This document shows positions 50,641 through 63,818 of a DNA stretch of 64,000 bases, piece by piece (positions within the stretch are counted from its first letter, which is position 1; each line of letters opens with the position of its first letter). This DNA comes from Sycon ciliatum (taxonomy: Eukaryota; Porifera; Calcarea; Leucosolenida; Sycettidae): positions 40,311,988 through 40,375,987 of the forward strand of contig NC_088645.1 of the NCBI RefSeq assembly GCF_964019385.1. The letters are read 5' to 3'. The notes under the pieces were generated by a model that did no database searches, was not told the origin of the DNA, and worked only from the letters and a program-made list of their open reading frames with translations. The position numbers and the translations under genes are program-made.

Positions 50641-51905
50641 CAAGCCGAACCTGGCAGGTACTAAGTTTTTCGCAACAACGAAGCTATCTCATGACAAGCA
50701 AGGACCTATGCTCGAATCATGGTGGGGTCAGCGTTTTCCTCTCTTTTCAGCCTTCAGGTAGTTCACTTCCCTGACAGCCTACAACAATATAACAATGTAA
50801 TAGTCTGATTAGCAAAAGCAGAAGAGAACAGTGACAAACAGTTGGTTGTCTGCCTTTGTGACATTGCTCCATCCTTGCGGTGCTGAACACTGTAGCATTC
50901 TGGAATTTTCTCTATTGCAATAGTCCAATGATTAATAAGCTTTGCACAGTACCGGTGTACAACACACTCGATGGGATCATCAGCGAGTGTGCCCAGCCTC
51001 AATCACCGCACTGCCCATTGATGTGCTAGTCTTCATGTATACAGTCCAGTATATTATGACAATAGAGGAAGTGCATCTACTCAAGTACTGCGCCTCTTGC
51101 ATGGGACAAAACAATTGTGCGTGTCATCAAGCAAGTTCGCGTAAGGACTGCTAAAGTGCTCCTACTTTCACTCCACAGGTCTACCTTGTCGGGTCCGGAC
51201 TCCGCGATCCGGAGCAGAAATTACAGGCCAGTCATGCATAGGCCGCTATCCAAGGTCTCTCTCTTCCGATAACACAGCCAAAACAGAGACTACAAGACGG
51301 TCCTAGGACCATAGACTAGAGTCTTTAGTAGCAAGTGCTCGCACGAACAGGACCGAGTAAAGGCCACAGTTTACATTCAGCAGCTCGTTGTTTTCACCAA
51401 TCACGGGAACATTTCTGTTTCTGGAATCTTCTGCCTTGGAGCAGCCGAGCGTCTTGAACTTTCCGAGTCAGGAATTTCTGCTCATTGTGTTTTCAAACAC
51501 TGCTTGTGAGAGATTGGTAAGGAGATCGATCACCTGTGGAGTTCAAGATTAGAGTATCGCCACGACTCTAGGAAAACCTGTGTTAGTTTTGTATCACCTA
51601 CGTCATTCTAAAGCCCGGCCGGGTAGATGTGAGTTACGCCTTTTTGCTGTTGATGTGGCTGCTGGTGTATTGTGTGTGCGTTCATGAAAGTTTGAGTTCC
51701 AACATCTTCCACTTGGATCCTCTCTCTTTCCATCACAATACAAAAATTAATGTCTTGCTTGACGGGCAGCGGTTTCTTGTGCCCCCTGGTTATATTATAA
51801 GCCATCGATACACGTGAATTGTAATAATTCCTATCCTTAGTGAGAATTCATGGGGCAGACGAATGTTTCCGTTGAACGCCCAAAAGGTCCACAATGCGTA
51901 GATTT

Positions 51906-52255
51906 TCAGAGATGATCAGAGAGAGAGGAAGATAGACAGATAGAGAGAAAGAGAGAGAGAGAAAGAGAGAGAGAGGAAAAGAGAGGGATAGAGAAAGAGG
52001 AAGAGAGAGTGAGTGAGAGAGATAGAGAAAGATGGAAGAGGGAGAGAGAGTGAGTGAGAGCGATACGACTAGAGAGAAAAAGGGAGAAAGATGTATAGAG
52101 GGAGAAAAGAGAAAAGAAAGAAAAATACACAGAGCAAAACAGAGAGATATTGATAGATAGTTACATAGATAGGGGGAAAGAGGGAGCGAAGAGAGAAAAG
52201 AAAGAAAGAAAGAAAGAGACAGAGACAAGAGACAAGAGAGAGAGAGAGATCAGGC
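51906..52255 (+). repeat. Imperfect GA-rich polypurine tract
   Basis: About 350 bp of GAGA, GAAA and GATA mixtures with almost no pyrimidine runs on the plus strand. The minus-strand Ser/Leu/Phe frame is an artefact. Confidence 0.9.
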
Positions 52256-52429
52256 AAAAAAGAGACGGGGGAGAAAAATGATAGAGCTACTGCTATCTTT
52301 AACGTAAGGAAATGATCTATTGCAAGGAAGAGGTTATCAGTTGGCTACAGTGCAGCCTCCCAAAATTGAAAATATAACCTTGACCTAGAACTTGAAGTAA
52401 CATTTTTATAAGATTGAGAGGGTTGTGTG

Positions 52430-52530
52430 CCGGAGAAGTCGGAAGAGAAAATTTACTGTCACCACCAGGATTCGGACCAGGGACCCTCAAGCATGGCCAA
52501 CGATGCTCTACCACTAAGGTGTTCTGTTTG
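52430..52530 (-). repeat. SINE-like repeat, copy
   Basis: The minus strand reads TTAGTGGTAGAGCATCG, then GTCCCTGGTCCGAATCCTGG, then TGGTGACAG and a TTTTCTCTTCC tail. The same order of blocks occurs at 54.6 kb (minus) and 63.6 kb (plus). Confidence 0.6.
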
Positions 52531-53326
52531 CACAGGATACTACCAGCGACTTTTCAACTTGTTCCTCAGACGTCGAGTTTTCCTCTAGCTGTAATAAAAG
52601 CGTGACAGTTGACAAGATGAAACCAGCAGAAGTACAAAAAAGTATTTGTAAATATAATCAGTCTGCGGACAGCATGGTGGTGCAAATGGAATCATCTAGC
52701 TTGAAATGTTGGTACCTACAACATTTGAAAGGTAGAAGAGCCAAAACAGCATGAGGGTCAAATGCGTGACCCATACACGTAAAAGGTAATGAGGAAAGGG
52801 TGCAAGGGTGAGTAAACCCAAAAAGCTATCACCTCCCTGCTGTATGTAATCAATTGAACTACACCATTCTCTTTGATTTTCTCTTTGCTCACTTGCTATT
52901 GTCTTGTGTTTTCTTGCCATTATTCACTGAAGTGGGGATTTTAATAAATCATGGAGTATAGCAACCTCTAAAATACATTGATCTGGTGGAGACTTGAGGA
53001 AAAGAAGAAGGATATTCCTGATTTTTACAGGAAACGTGCAAGATGAGGAACGCATTGCACGGCAGCCATAGCATCAGGCAGCAAGGTCTGATGTGGAAAG
53101 CAGAGAGTATACGACGCGTACTACAGTAGTCGAGTTTAGCTGGGTGTAGTACAGGGTATCATATTATGGACTGTGAACAAGCGGTGGCAGCTCACTGAGA
53201 CTTGTTGCGGGCTGCGGATACTGTACCAGTATTATTTTTTGTCCATCTCACTTTGTTAGGAATAAGTTGTTGATAGCAAAACGCGACAGTTGGGCAGAAA
53301 CTCACCTTTATCTGTTTCCTCTACAG

Positions 53327-53744
53327 GTCGGGTCACCAAAGCCATGGGAAAACGGCGAATTCCAACCTGCCTGTATCTGGTCTTCCCTTCTCATCAGTCG
53401 CTGGCTTGTCAGACGTCCCAAGGCAACATGGCGGCAAGGATGCCAGATCTTTGCACTCGTCGCCGGAAAACCAGCCGCCCACGCTCCAGTCACCACCACA
53501 CCAACCTACAGCACACCAACCAGCGGCACAACAGCCACCAGCACAACAGCCGCGGAGAGGCTCAAAGCGCCGTCAGACGTCCCCCAGTCTGGCCGACCAT
53601 GAGCCAAAGCGACGAGTGCGCACCAAGTTCACGCCGTCCCAGCTGTCGATTTTGGACGCCTCCTTCGCACAGGGACGGTACCCCTCTAGTGCGCAGCGTC
53701 TTCATCTGGCGAATAAATTAGGACTCACCGACTTATGTGTTCAG
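53327..53744 (+). CDS. Homeobox gene exon: homeodomain positions 1-46 only
   Basis: After a CTCTACAG acceptor, the frame beginning at 53328 has no stop to 53744, where CAG|GTAAGC is a strong donor in phase 0. It codes 139 residues. A Gln/Pro-rich stretch (for example PPAQQPRRG) precedes a homeodomain start: PKRRVRTKFTPSQL, then a helix 2 region with FAQGRYPSS and LANKLGLTDLCVQ. R5, F8, L16, F20, L34, L38 and L40 match the consensus core. The break falls between positions 46 and 47, a common homeobox intron site. There is no ATG in frame, so an upstream exon ending in phase 2 is required. The next exon, which should code the VWFQNRR helix, was not found in the rest of the window. The YPSxxxRxxLAxxLGL pattern is NK- or paired-like; the class is uncertain. 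Confidence 0.85.
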
Positions 53745-54549
53745 GTAAGCGATATTCAAACACAATCAGTACAATGTCATGTATTTCGCTGAGTTGTGTA
53801 CAAACTTAGAAGAATAGAAAATTGTAAAACTCTATACCCGTAGGTCGTGATATCGTGTCACGAGTGGATAGTAGCAAAACATGATGGATGAGTACATAGT
53901 AGTTCACGTCGGGGTAGTAAGGCTATTCAGGACAGCTCCAAGAAGTGCTGAATGCACCAAGGTGCCTCAGACGGCAAAGGCAAACAACACATTCTGCTCA
54001 AACGCATCGTGCCCTTCTATGCCTTCTGCGAAGATCCAAACATAATTGTCACTAGCGATAGTACTTAGCAGGAAGAAAAGGAGGTCTTGGACTCCCTGGA
54101 GATGAACAAAGCCTGTGTCATGTGGCATTTGGGACTGCTTAAAAATATGTATATTGAGCCTCCTAAGACGACTTGAGAGAAAGGCAAAAGCCTCTCTTGC
54201 ATTGCCTCTGATACATGTTGGATATGGTAGTAGTTGTCGAGTAATTCTGATCCTGTAATCCAGGTTACATTTGAATACGTTGAGTTCTTTGTCCATTGTT
54301 GTTCTCCCATTCTGCTGATTGAGATTAACACTTCGTGTCGAGTAGAGTAATATAAAGAATGTCCCCTTGTTTGATCATTGCTTTTCGTCTGGCATGCTGA
54401 ACCAGAGCAAAGCAGTTTGTCCGCTCTCGGTATTTCAAGTATGTGTAATAAAACTTTATAGCTATAATTTTGTATTCAATCCGAGGGATTTCCCGCACCG
54501 GCAGCCCCCTTCTTCTTTCATTTTCCATTTTCATTTCTTTGAGGGAAAG

Positions 54550-54660
54550 ATGAAAACGGAGACAGTCTTAAGAAAATTGTCTATCACCGCTAGGACTCGA
54601 ACCAGGGGCTCTGGCTTATGGCCAGCGATGCTCCAACCACTAAGCTATGGTGTAACATTC
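54550..54660 (-). repeat. SINE-like repeat, copy
   Basis: The minus strand reads TAGCTTAGTGGTTGGAGC (A-box-like) and CCTGGTTCGAGTCCTAG (B box), then CGGTGATAGACAATTTTC. It is the best-kept copy of the family shared with 52.4 and 63.6 kb. Confidence 0.6.
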
Positions 54661-55720
54661 ATCCAAGCAGCGACCATTCGACAACTTCTTCAGACAATTT
54701 GCGTTAGCAATTCTTTCACCCTTCCTAGGACTAAACAGCAGAGTCCCTGGGAGACGTGATGGCAAAGAAAGCTATGTTAAACGTAGGTAAAAGCAAGCGT
54801 GTCTAAATCGGTTCTAAGCCATGGAATTGGAAAGATGTACTTCTTAATAATTTTAGAGAAATATCACTGCATGTGCGTTGTAAATGGCCATTGCTCACAA
54901 AGGTTACAGACGCCTGCTGCACACAGTCAAACTGAGGCTGCACGGCTACTATCCGTGTTCGTGTACCGTTTTAGTGATGTAGCGTGCGTGGAGTGACCAA
55001 ATGTGCAGAGTATGTATAGGGTTCATCATCATACTTACATAATATCATTACAGGCAGTCGATCAACATAAAACAAGATTACCCTCAGTCTTCATCTCCCA
55101 TCCTTGGATCCAATGCGATGGGTGGTGTGGTACATGATGATTGTGATTGCCTAAAGCTCGCACGTGTCTGTAATCTGGACGTCATGCTGAGGTGCATGGA
55201 TGCGCGGCCTGTTTCAAGGTGTACGAAAACTGAGCAAACTTTAAACCCCGCTGCCGGCCCAAAACGTGCTGCTCTATGAAGCATCCATTCCAATGTTGGA
55301 TGCAATCAGATAGTGAGAGAGGGAGAGCTAGAGAGAGACAGGCGAGAAGATTGAGCTGTAATAGGCTCACTAATATTGTGCAGTACGTTAGAATAGAGAC
55401 ATTCTCTGAAATACAATTATTTTCTTTTTGGTGAAGTAAGTGCGTTTGTGCTCATTAGCGTTTGGATGCGACTGATTGTTGCCCTGTGGTTGCGGATACG
55501 TGCGTATTCATTCCGCTCCTGATAGCAATTCCCGTCTTCTGTTCTGTTCTGTGTATTTGTATTTATTATTTAAAGGATTTCCCAAAGACATAGCCTATCG
55601 GGGGGGGGGGGGGGGGGGGGGATGTGCGCGTTGTATCTTTATCGCCATCAAAAGGGGATGTGAATGCAATACAACGACTGCTGTACATCGGGATGTAACA
55701 TAAGCTATAATTATATGATT

Positions 55721-55936
55721 CAGGTCTACCCTCGTTAGTACGACATCTGTACAGGTCAACCCTCGTTAGTACGACATCGGGTACAAGACACACCACATCA
55801 GTAGACAACGAGCGGAAATCTCCTGACGCCTGAAACCCATGTTACAACCGTCGTACATGCAAGTCCGGATAGCAAAGACTACATTTTTTGAAACCCATGG
55901 TAGTGTCTACTAAGAAGAGTACTAACGAGGGTAGAC
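55721..55936. mobile_element. CAGGTCTACCCTCGTTAGTA-ended MITE
   Basis: The first 31 bases are duplicated in tandem at the left end, and the complement of the end lies at 55920-55936. TA follows on the right. The ends resemble pogo/Tigger-type inverted repeats. Confidence 0.6.
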
Positions 55937-58360
55937 TATAATAGGGTTTTGTTTGCCCCGAGCTACATATAGCTGTTGTTTGGCGATTGTTCGTTCACCT
56001 CAGCGGAGTTTAGAGTGTTTTTCCGCACCGATCCCAGCGACGCGTGGGGAACAACAAAGCCTTCTTTAATCATTTCAAAGCATCTCAGATTGGGTGGAAT
56101 AAATTACCAAAGTTACTCCATGGAAAGACACGTTGAAACTTCCGCGTGTGTTCTTCTCTTAGCTGACAACTGTTATTTTCGTCCGAGAGCGACTTGAATA
56201 CAGTATGTGTTATTACCGAAGAAGAAAAGGTTCGTCAAGAGAGATTTGCCAGTCGATAGCCGCGAGCGATCGACCACGTTCTCTCAGATGTTTATCAGTA
56301 ATCTGTGGTCGACGCTGGTGCCAAACCACAAACGCCCGCGTCTGGCAGTGACACGGGTATACATGTACATGCTGCATACAAACACACATGAACAGGTGCG
56401 TTTACCTGACCTATGATTGCTCAGGTAAATGCTAGGTATGTGTACTCGATCTGGCGTTCACAATCGAGACGTAGAGACGTAGAAGGTGATCATCGGTCCA
56501 CCATCAGCCCAGGGACTGATACCAGCTGTCCGATGTCGCTGCGGCCCTCCTTATCCTGTGGTCCAGGCACGGACGCGAACGTGTCTTCATGTTGTTGATA
56601 TCGATGGACGAGTCAAGCTGGCAGATTCATGTACATACCACTGTGTGTAGCGCGGCCGGGCGGAAGATCTAATTACTTTCCATTGTGTCTGGTTGAAGTA
56701 ACGGCGAAGGTGTGCACATTGATTACATCAAGCAAGCAATTAGACATAGTATCTCCTACCCCGCCGCGTAAACAACTCCCGTGCTCCTATAGTCGGGTAC
56801 CATTACCCAGTGAAATAGAGTAATCAATCACACACACACACACATGCACTATCACTATCATTGCCACTGCAGCCTAGGCATTAGGACGGCTAGCCGGCTC
56901 TGCAGGTTTGAAAGCTATGGCCCGGCATACCGCCAGTGTGGCTTGTGTACGTAAACGTTAATGACCAGGGTATGTTTCAACACAGTTCACACGGATGTCC
57001 ATTCTCAGGACTTTGGCGTCAGCACTACTCCAAATGGAGGCATGTTACATGAAATCCTCCTGCCAGTACTAGCAACAAAAAGGCGGAATTACCATCAGCT
57101 ACAATTGTTCAGTTCTAGTAGGTTTTGTTCTGCCGCGACGTTTAACTCGCAATGTGTTTGAACACTTGATGCTCGACTGCGAAATGTTAAGGTTGGAACC
57201 CTTCGGCGAAATCCAGCAGAGTGAAGAGGTATTTTGGGAAATGCAATGGGATGACAGGTCACGTAGGCAAAGAGCTTCTGAAAAGGTATGCTAGCTTGGC
57301 GCAAGCAGATCAGGAACACGCTTTTGCAGCAACACTGATTGCGTGTGAGCCACCTAGCCAAGTTCCATGTCTCATATGACAAAGTATCCACTGACATACT
57401 CCTGCGATTGCGTGCATATTCCACATGTTCATCAGCGTGTTATCTGAGCCCGGGGCGACACGAGGGCTTGGCCACTATTATGTGGCATTCAGCAGTTCAG
57501 GAGACGAAACGTACAGAGGAGGTTCGGGCTGTGGGGGCAGCAAATGCCGCTGTCAAGGTGTCGCCACTTGCTGCCAAAGCGTTTTGCTGGTCCTTACATG
57601 TTTCCGAGTCAATCTACTATTCAGCCTGTCGCCACTTCATTATCATGCTTGTTAGTTACTTAATATGTAGGTGCAATACATGTGTACAAGAGTGATGAAT
57701 CACAGTCTTAACTTAACAGGCACGGGAATATCACGTGTGTACTGTTCGTGCGTATACGTACACGTACACACAACGTCATGTTGCTTTTCGGAGTACTAGT
57801 ACATGTACAGTGTACATTTAGTTGTGGTAGTACTGTACTGTCATGTGTACATTGAAGATTGTCATGCACTCTCGAAGTTCTGTGTAACTGCAGTATAGGG
57901 GTTTTCAGCAGAAATCAGTCAGTCACAGTGTGATAGCCAATGTTCTTACCATGGGTATAATCCCCCAAAGAGTGTGCAACTCCTGATAACCTTTCTATGG
58001 GGTTCGGCGACAGCGAAAACTCACATCACGTGGTGTAGTGTCCCTGTGGTACTTTTCCAGCCCGTTTTTAGCGAGCAGCGGAGTAAGTTTTCGCCGTCGG
58101 AGACCCCATATTACTAGTTGCACATTGGTGGGGCCGGGGTCTTCTACAATCTCGGGGGCTTATACACTCTCGGGGGGGGGGGGGGGCTTATACACTCTCG
58201 GGGGGGGGGGGGGGGGTTTACACTCTTGCCCTTACTAGGACTACTACAGCTGTGCATATAATGTGTCTCAGGTGTACATGAGTATGCTGGGTTATACGCG
58301 CGGCCGCCACTGACCCTCTGCTTCCCTGTTCAGTGTGCATGTACATAATATTATGACAGT

Positions 58361-58413
58361 ACATGTGCAGGACCCTCAGCTAGACATTGTCCAGCTGAGG
58401 ATCCTGCACATGT
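58361..58413 (+). repeat. Hairpin: 21-bp arms, 11-nt loop
   Basis: Arm ACATGTGCAGGACCCTCAGC+T (58361-58381) pairs with 58393-58413 with one mismatch. The loop is AGACATTGTCC. No gene is visible around it. Confidence 0.75.
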
Positions 58414-61400
58414 GTCCAAACAATTGTTGACCCTTGTTGATAAGACTGTACAATGATAGCCTAAGAAGAAAAGAGGAGCAAAGAGCTACACGTTACGCTA
58501 TAATATCCACTAACACCACCACTAACACCACCAGTATAAATTATTCTTTGGCTCTCCACCCGAGTCTAACAGTGATAACGTGACAATACTAATGAAGAAC
58601 GCAAAATTGCCCTGTCCAAACCGTTTCTGGTTGGATATGAAGCCGAGACATCGAATGGTCGGAGCTCTCCAGACCTCCCACCACTACTACTGTGCACCAT
58701 GGGCTTGGGTTTTTTTCTCCTACACTTTTATGCTCAGCATTTTAGATACCAAACTGAAATGTGGTCTTGGTAAATTAAAGACTTATCGGTTGTATCGCTC
58801 TTCACTTAACACTGCCAAGCCATTCCACACGTGCAAACAGTGAGCAGTAAACCAAGATTTAAATTTCCATAATAGTGATGTATATGTATATGTACATGTA
58901 TCTACAACTGATAGTCATTATCGGGCCTCCTGAATGAGTGATGTGCTGATGGTGCCTGGTGGGCGTGCAGCAGGTGAAAGCTCGAATGGTCTGGACATGG
59001 ACTTGAAGCTTTCACCGCCCAGGGTTGAGCACACTACATTGTATGTGTGCAGTGACTAGTGGTCAGGGTATCCATCTCACCACCACTGTAAAGGGTGTTG
59101 TCGGCTGGTTGCATAGTTATTTGACACGATCGCGCACTCGCTGTACAGTGACCATGGTTCCATGTTCGGAATTCTTCGCAGATTGAACTGAGTGCAGGGA
59201 CTTGTGGTTGTCCCCCATGTACCCACTCCAGGTACTCCGGTGACATCACGTGCTTGTGCCTAGCCTATCTCTGCTGCGGGCGGACGATGCCTCTTGGCAA
59301 CTCTTGGCATCCATATTTTTGCCTCCCATGCTCCTGGTGCCATTTTGTCTCGATTAACACTAACCGCACTGGTTCGAATGTACTTTATACGGTGGTTGTG
59401 ATTTTAAGCCTACTGATCCCTAGCTGTACTGGCCTGCATAGCTCATGACAACACGCACTACGTTGATTGTCACATTTCACCTCATCGCCGTCATTTCGAT
59501 GATACAAAACCGTCCACATGGAAGAATGGCAACCAAAGTGGTAGAACCAGAAGCGTCAGGATCGTTCGAATCAACATTTCAAAATCTCCACCAGTACTTT
59601 CATTGCCTTCTCTTCTGATGGATGAAGGCAGAAAACGTGAAGAAGCGAATCAGTACAGGCACAGGTAGTTTTAAACAACGTTTTCAAGATCTCAGCACCG
59701 GTAGGAACAAACACAAAAAGGGATCAATGTGCGTAAGAAAGTGATGATTCTCACGCCCATTAAGAAAGAATCCCTATGCAAACACAGTTACCGATTCTTG
59801 TACATGTAGATGTACATGGTTCGTAGTGCTTCAGAGAATAATTGCAGTCAGACCTCGCCGCACACATCGAGAAAAACATTGAAAGGACAGGTGGCTACTT
59901 TATTTAAAGGTGTCAATATGTAGAAAACAGTCTGCAGTAACAAAAGGAAAAGATTCGAACAGGTTTTCGCAAAACACTTATCAGGAATCGTCGTTGTACT
60001 AATGGACAATGCAAAACGAGTGAACTTTTATAAAACAACCAAGGAGAAGTAACAGTTCGAATTTACTTTGGGACGCAGCAGGGTTGGGTGTTACTTCGGC
60101 TTGCAAGTATTCAATTATGGCCGGAGTCTACATGTACATGATCAGCGTTATTGATGCATCGTGCGCTATCGACCCATTATTCGAAAACCGCCAAGTGTTA
60201 TTATGGGCAGATCGCAGAAGAATGCTGGCATCTTCCGAACGTGACTTGGGTCCTCTTATCGAATGAATCGAATTTGGCGTACACTTCGTTTTAACCATTG
60301 ATTGCCTTCCATGCTGACAAAGGCACCAAGTTCATACATATAGGTAGCGGAACCTGTTTGGACTACCATGACTATTATGGTGCGAATCTGACTGGAATTC
60401 TAAACTTCTCTGTTAATTTAAAAAAGATTCCTGGTATTTACTTGAGCTTCCTAACTCTGTTCTGACACTGTCCTACACACAATCATGTATGTACGTGATA
60501 ACGTAAGGCATGCAATTTGTGTTGAGCTGACCGCGTACATGATCGTACACTTACTGTGACTTAGGTTAGCCAACTTTCAGAGTGATATGGACACCACTGA
60601 GTCTCAGGTCTACGCAGTACGCCAGGTGAATGCCAGTTCCATGGCTAGGTAGTGCATGCACACAACAGCTGCATGATGTTATGAGTAGCCAAGCTCGAGG
60701 TTAATCATCAGTGTTTTGACAACTTCAAGTGCTTGCAGATTGAGTGCGTGAAGGGTGTCATTAGGCAACGACTGCAAATACAAGAGGCGACATTGTTTTC
60801 TCTAATTGATCAGGTACTATCTAGGATAATGCACTAGAACTAGGTGTAGTAGTAAACCATTCTAGTCTCCAATCTCCTTCTGTTGCCTATTGTCAGTGAA
60901 GTCTGCAGGAGTGAATACAGCAATCATGCAGGATCCAGTCATTGGTAAGACGTAATTGAGACATGCATCTGGTCGCAAAGCTCAATCACACACACTCTGC
61001 ACCGGCTTTCTCGATACACGAACGCCAACCAATCAACGCTGCCTGCCAAGCCACTCGAGCTGCTCAACAACAGGACCTAATCGATCAAGCTTCTCTCAGC
61101 CAAGTATGCCGTATCAGCCCGTGCCACTGGGTCGCGACCAGACTCCTCAAGAGTTGTAGATCAAAAGTTGTTAGGTGCATAGCCGTTTTTGACCCACCCT
61201 GCAGTGTTTTCGGCTGAAGATAGTACACTTAACGGTTGGTGTTGATTACTCATCTCCAGCCTTTTGTCCTCCAATCAATCAGATATAATTTGTGAGTTAA
61301 CCGGTGCCTTTCATGTGGCCTGGCTGCATCGTGTACTACAGCACACGGGCTTCTGATTAGGCATCTGATCTGCGGGCCGTTTTCCGGCTCAGTGATGCCT

Positions 61401-62572
61401 GGGGCCCTGGCGCAGATTGCGCTCGAATTGCGGAGTGCTGCCCGACGTCGGCTGGCGCGCACGTCAAACGTGTCAGGGGCCTACTGACAAGCGGCAAACA
61501 CCACACAGTGTCTGACGTAGATGTTAATTAATATCGTTTTGCATCCGTTGCCGGTTGGTTTCTACACGTACACGTACATGTATGCCCTTCAACGTATCAA
61601 CTGGGAAGTTTGTCAGACTTGTACATTCTGTAAATGATTATGTGCATAGTTGTAATGGTCTTGCAGCGTGTGCTAGGGCGGATGGTATTGTTGCGGTGAT
61701 GGTTTGTGGTGATGCTGTTGGCATGTTTCTGGTGATGCTATTGAAAGTGTTGATACTGGTGGTACTGGCTATGTTGCAGCAGTACTTTGTGGTGAAAATG
61801 AATGCTAGTAGTGGTACACTGTTGCAGTGGTGTTGGTTTTCATAATGCGGTTTTGGCGCTGGTGCTGGTGTTGCTGCCACTCGTGGTTACGGTGAACATG
61901 GAATAGTTTGCTATCCTTGTCAGGCATACTAGCTAGCAGCGCGGATCAATTCCCCGTTTTTGTTATTACAGATTCCACGCAGGGACATCATGCTGAGTTT
62001 GGCATTTGACACACGCTCGGTGCGTTCTAAATCGGATCACCACACTTGGACGGCACGCACAGCAAATCAACCTGATGAAATTAGAGAGTGTCATTTTTCA
62101 AGATAACGCCCTGCGCATGAAATCACCTGGACGTAAAGAAATCCACTAAATTGGCATTGCCATTTGTAAAGCCCTGCGGGTGGCAACTGTTTGTGATTAC
62201 ACCACTGACAAGCACAGAATTAATTTTATGCATGTTCTCATCAAAAAAGTGTTTATGCACCATGAATGTATGTGTACGTGCGCCGAGGTCGGCTCCACGT
62301 TGTTTAACAGCATTACAGCTTGATGAGCAAATTTGTAAAGCAAATCGCCACGACATGACGCTCACAGAGGGGGCGAATTCGGGAAGCATTTCTATTAGTT
62401 GCACTGCGCTACATACAGTCAATCTCGTTAGTAACGACCATGGGTATCACAGCAACTAGCGAACACGGACATTACCCATATGCACGTTCGAATGATTCGC
62501 AAGTTTAGCTCTACATGTACAATCATGCACTTCCCTCCAGAGCACTGGTAACAGGCTCCTTTACTTGAACTA

Positions 62573-62772
62573 CAGTGATACCTCTCTTAGACGACCGCTC
62601 AAGGGACCTTCAAAACGTGGTCTCCGTTACCAGGTGGTCTCCTCATCCAAGGTCATTTGACTGGAAATAGCACCCCTGGCCTTGGGCCTGGCTGCAGTAG
62701 TCTTCTGGGACAGGTGGTCGCCTTATCCGAGTGGTCGCCTTATCCGAGTGGTCGCCTTGACAGGTTTCACTG
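62573..62772. mobile_element. TA-flanked MITE with GGTCGCCTTATCCGAGT tandem
   Basis: The ends are CAGTGATACCTC and the complement-like TTTCACTG, flanked by TA (62571-62572, 62773-62774). Near the right end a GTGGTCGCCTTATCCGA unit is repeated two to three times. Length 200 bp. Another CAGTCAATCTCGTTAGTAAC end lies nearby at 62416. Confidence 0.65.
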
Positions 62773-63564
62773 TACGCTGTACCTCGCTGCGGCGAAGATG
62801 ACGTAACAAGGCGATCTGTGTACATGTAGCTCAGTGCTGCTCGCGTTGATCAGGATGAGGGGATTGGACCGAAATTGAGACTTCATGTTCAGAGCTTCTT
62901 AATAATATTGAGATCATCATAGTTATAGTATATGTAGTACTGGTATTCCTGTGGTTGCTGGCTGTCCGGGACTGGGCTCTACCGCTGCTCAAGCGTGTGT
63001 ATGCACAATACGACTGGTGACTTGGCTCCGTGCTTACACAAACATACATGTGCGCCACCACGCAGAAGACTTGGCTCTTTGCCAGTGTTGATTTCCAATG
63101 ATCAACACTCAACTGGCAACAGCAAATTTGATGCCATTCACTTAGAGAGGAGGGGGTCTACGCCGTGCTGGCATCCGAAGACCGTGATCAACTACGAACT
63201 ACATTTACTAGAATTACAACATAAAATGATGCCTTTATGTTGTGCTATGCTGGTATTTCGGTATCACTGCCTCCAGCAAAATATGTCCCTTGTGCGTCGC
63301 AGCAGATACTAGTTGCACCGCTTCACTGAATACGTATTGCACTGGTCTGCATTTTTGCCTGCCTCACACAGCAGGGACCCAAGTTGTCTAAAAACTCTCT
63401 GTAGTACTTAGAAATTGTTATCTTTCTTGTTCCTTTCCTCTTGCGTTTACAACAACTGAGGAAAGTCTCCTCGTGGACGAAATTCACAATGGTCCTATCG
63501 AAGCAACTGAAATGTGTTCCAGTACCTAAGTGTGAAGAAAAGGTTGAACATTTTCTGCAGGGAT

Positions 63565-63690
63565 GACAGCTTCACTGTAGCTCAGGGACTAGAGCACCGC
63601 TGGCTTCAAGGGAAAGTCCCTGGTTGGAGTCCTGGTGGTGACAGTCATTTTGGTTCTTCAGACTTTTCCCTTTTCCATTCCCTCGACATT
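63565..63690 (+). repeat. SINE-like repeat, copy
   Basis: TAGCTCAGGGACTAGAGC is followed by CCCTGGTTGGAGTCCTGG and TGGTGACAGTCATTTTGG, the same blocks as the copies at 52.4 and 54.6 kb in the opposite orientation. Confidence 0.6.
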
Positions 63691-63818
63691 AGAATGCTTC
63701 TAATCTAAGTGTGTTCGCCGTTTCGTCTCCCAGGCAACTGCAACTGATTACTTGTTCAAAAGGTTGAGGGAGTTCAAAACGGGAAAACAATTAACAAATT
63801 CGACACCCACTACCGGCA

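Larger units (their letters stand above)
49897..53326. other. Stretch between the LINE and the homeobox exon
   Basis: This stretch holds a tRNA-like sequence, a polypurine tract and a SINE-like copy. An exon ending in phase 2 that could join the homeobox exon was sought here and not found with any confidence. Confidence 0.5.
53745..63564. other. Right part: no confirmed gene
   Basis: This part holds a SINE-like copy, MITEs at 55.7 and 62.6 kb, poly-G runs (about 55601-55621 and 58168-58217), the hairpin at 58361 and short CA runs. No exon with the homeodomain VWFQNRR signature was found on the plus strand. Confidence 0.55.

Noticed and set aside
51629-51817. Hydrophobic signal-like frame on the plus strand
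   Set aside because: It starts at GTG, not ATG, and has no splice or family support.
53967-54296. 109-codon minus-strand frame
   Set aside because: Composition is protein-like in places, but no motif was recognised and it ends without context. Left as unsupported.
59560-59620. TFQN string considered as the missing homeodomain exon
   Set aside because: There is no Trp before FQN and no Arg-rich continuation, and the frame stops soon after.
60885-60948. Short segment with IMQDPVI before a GTAAG, considered as a U-box exon
   Set aside because: Too short, and no other U-box residues follow or precede it.
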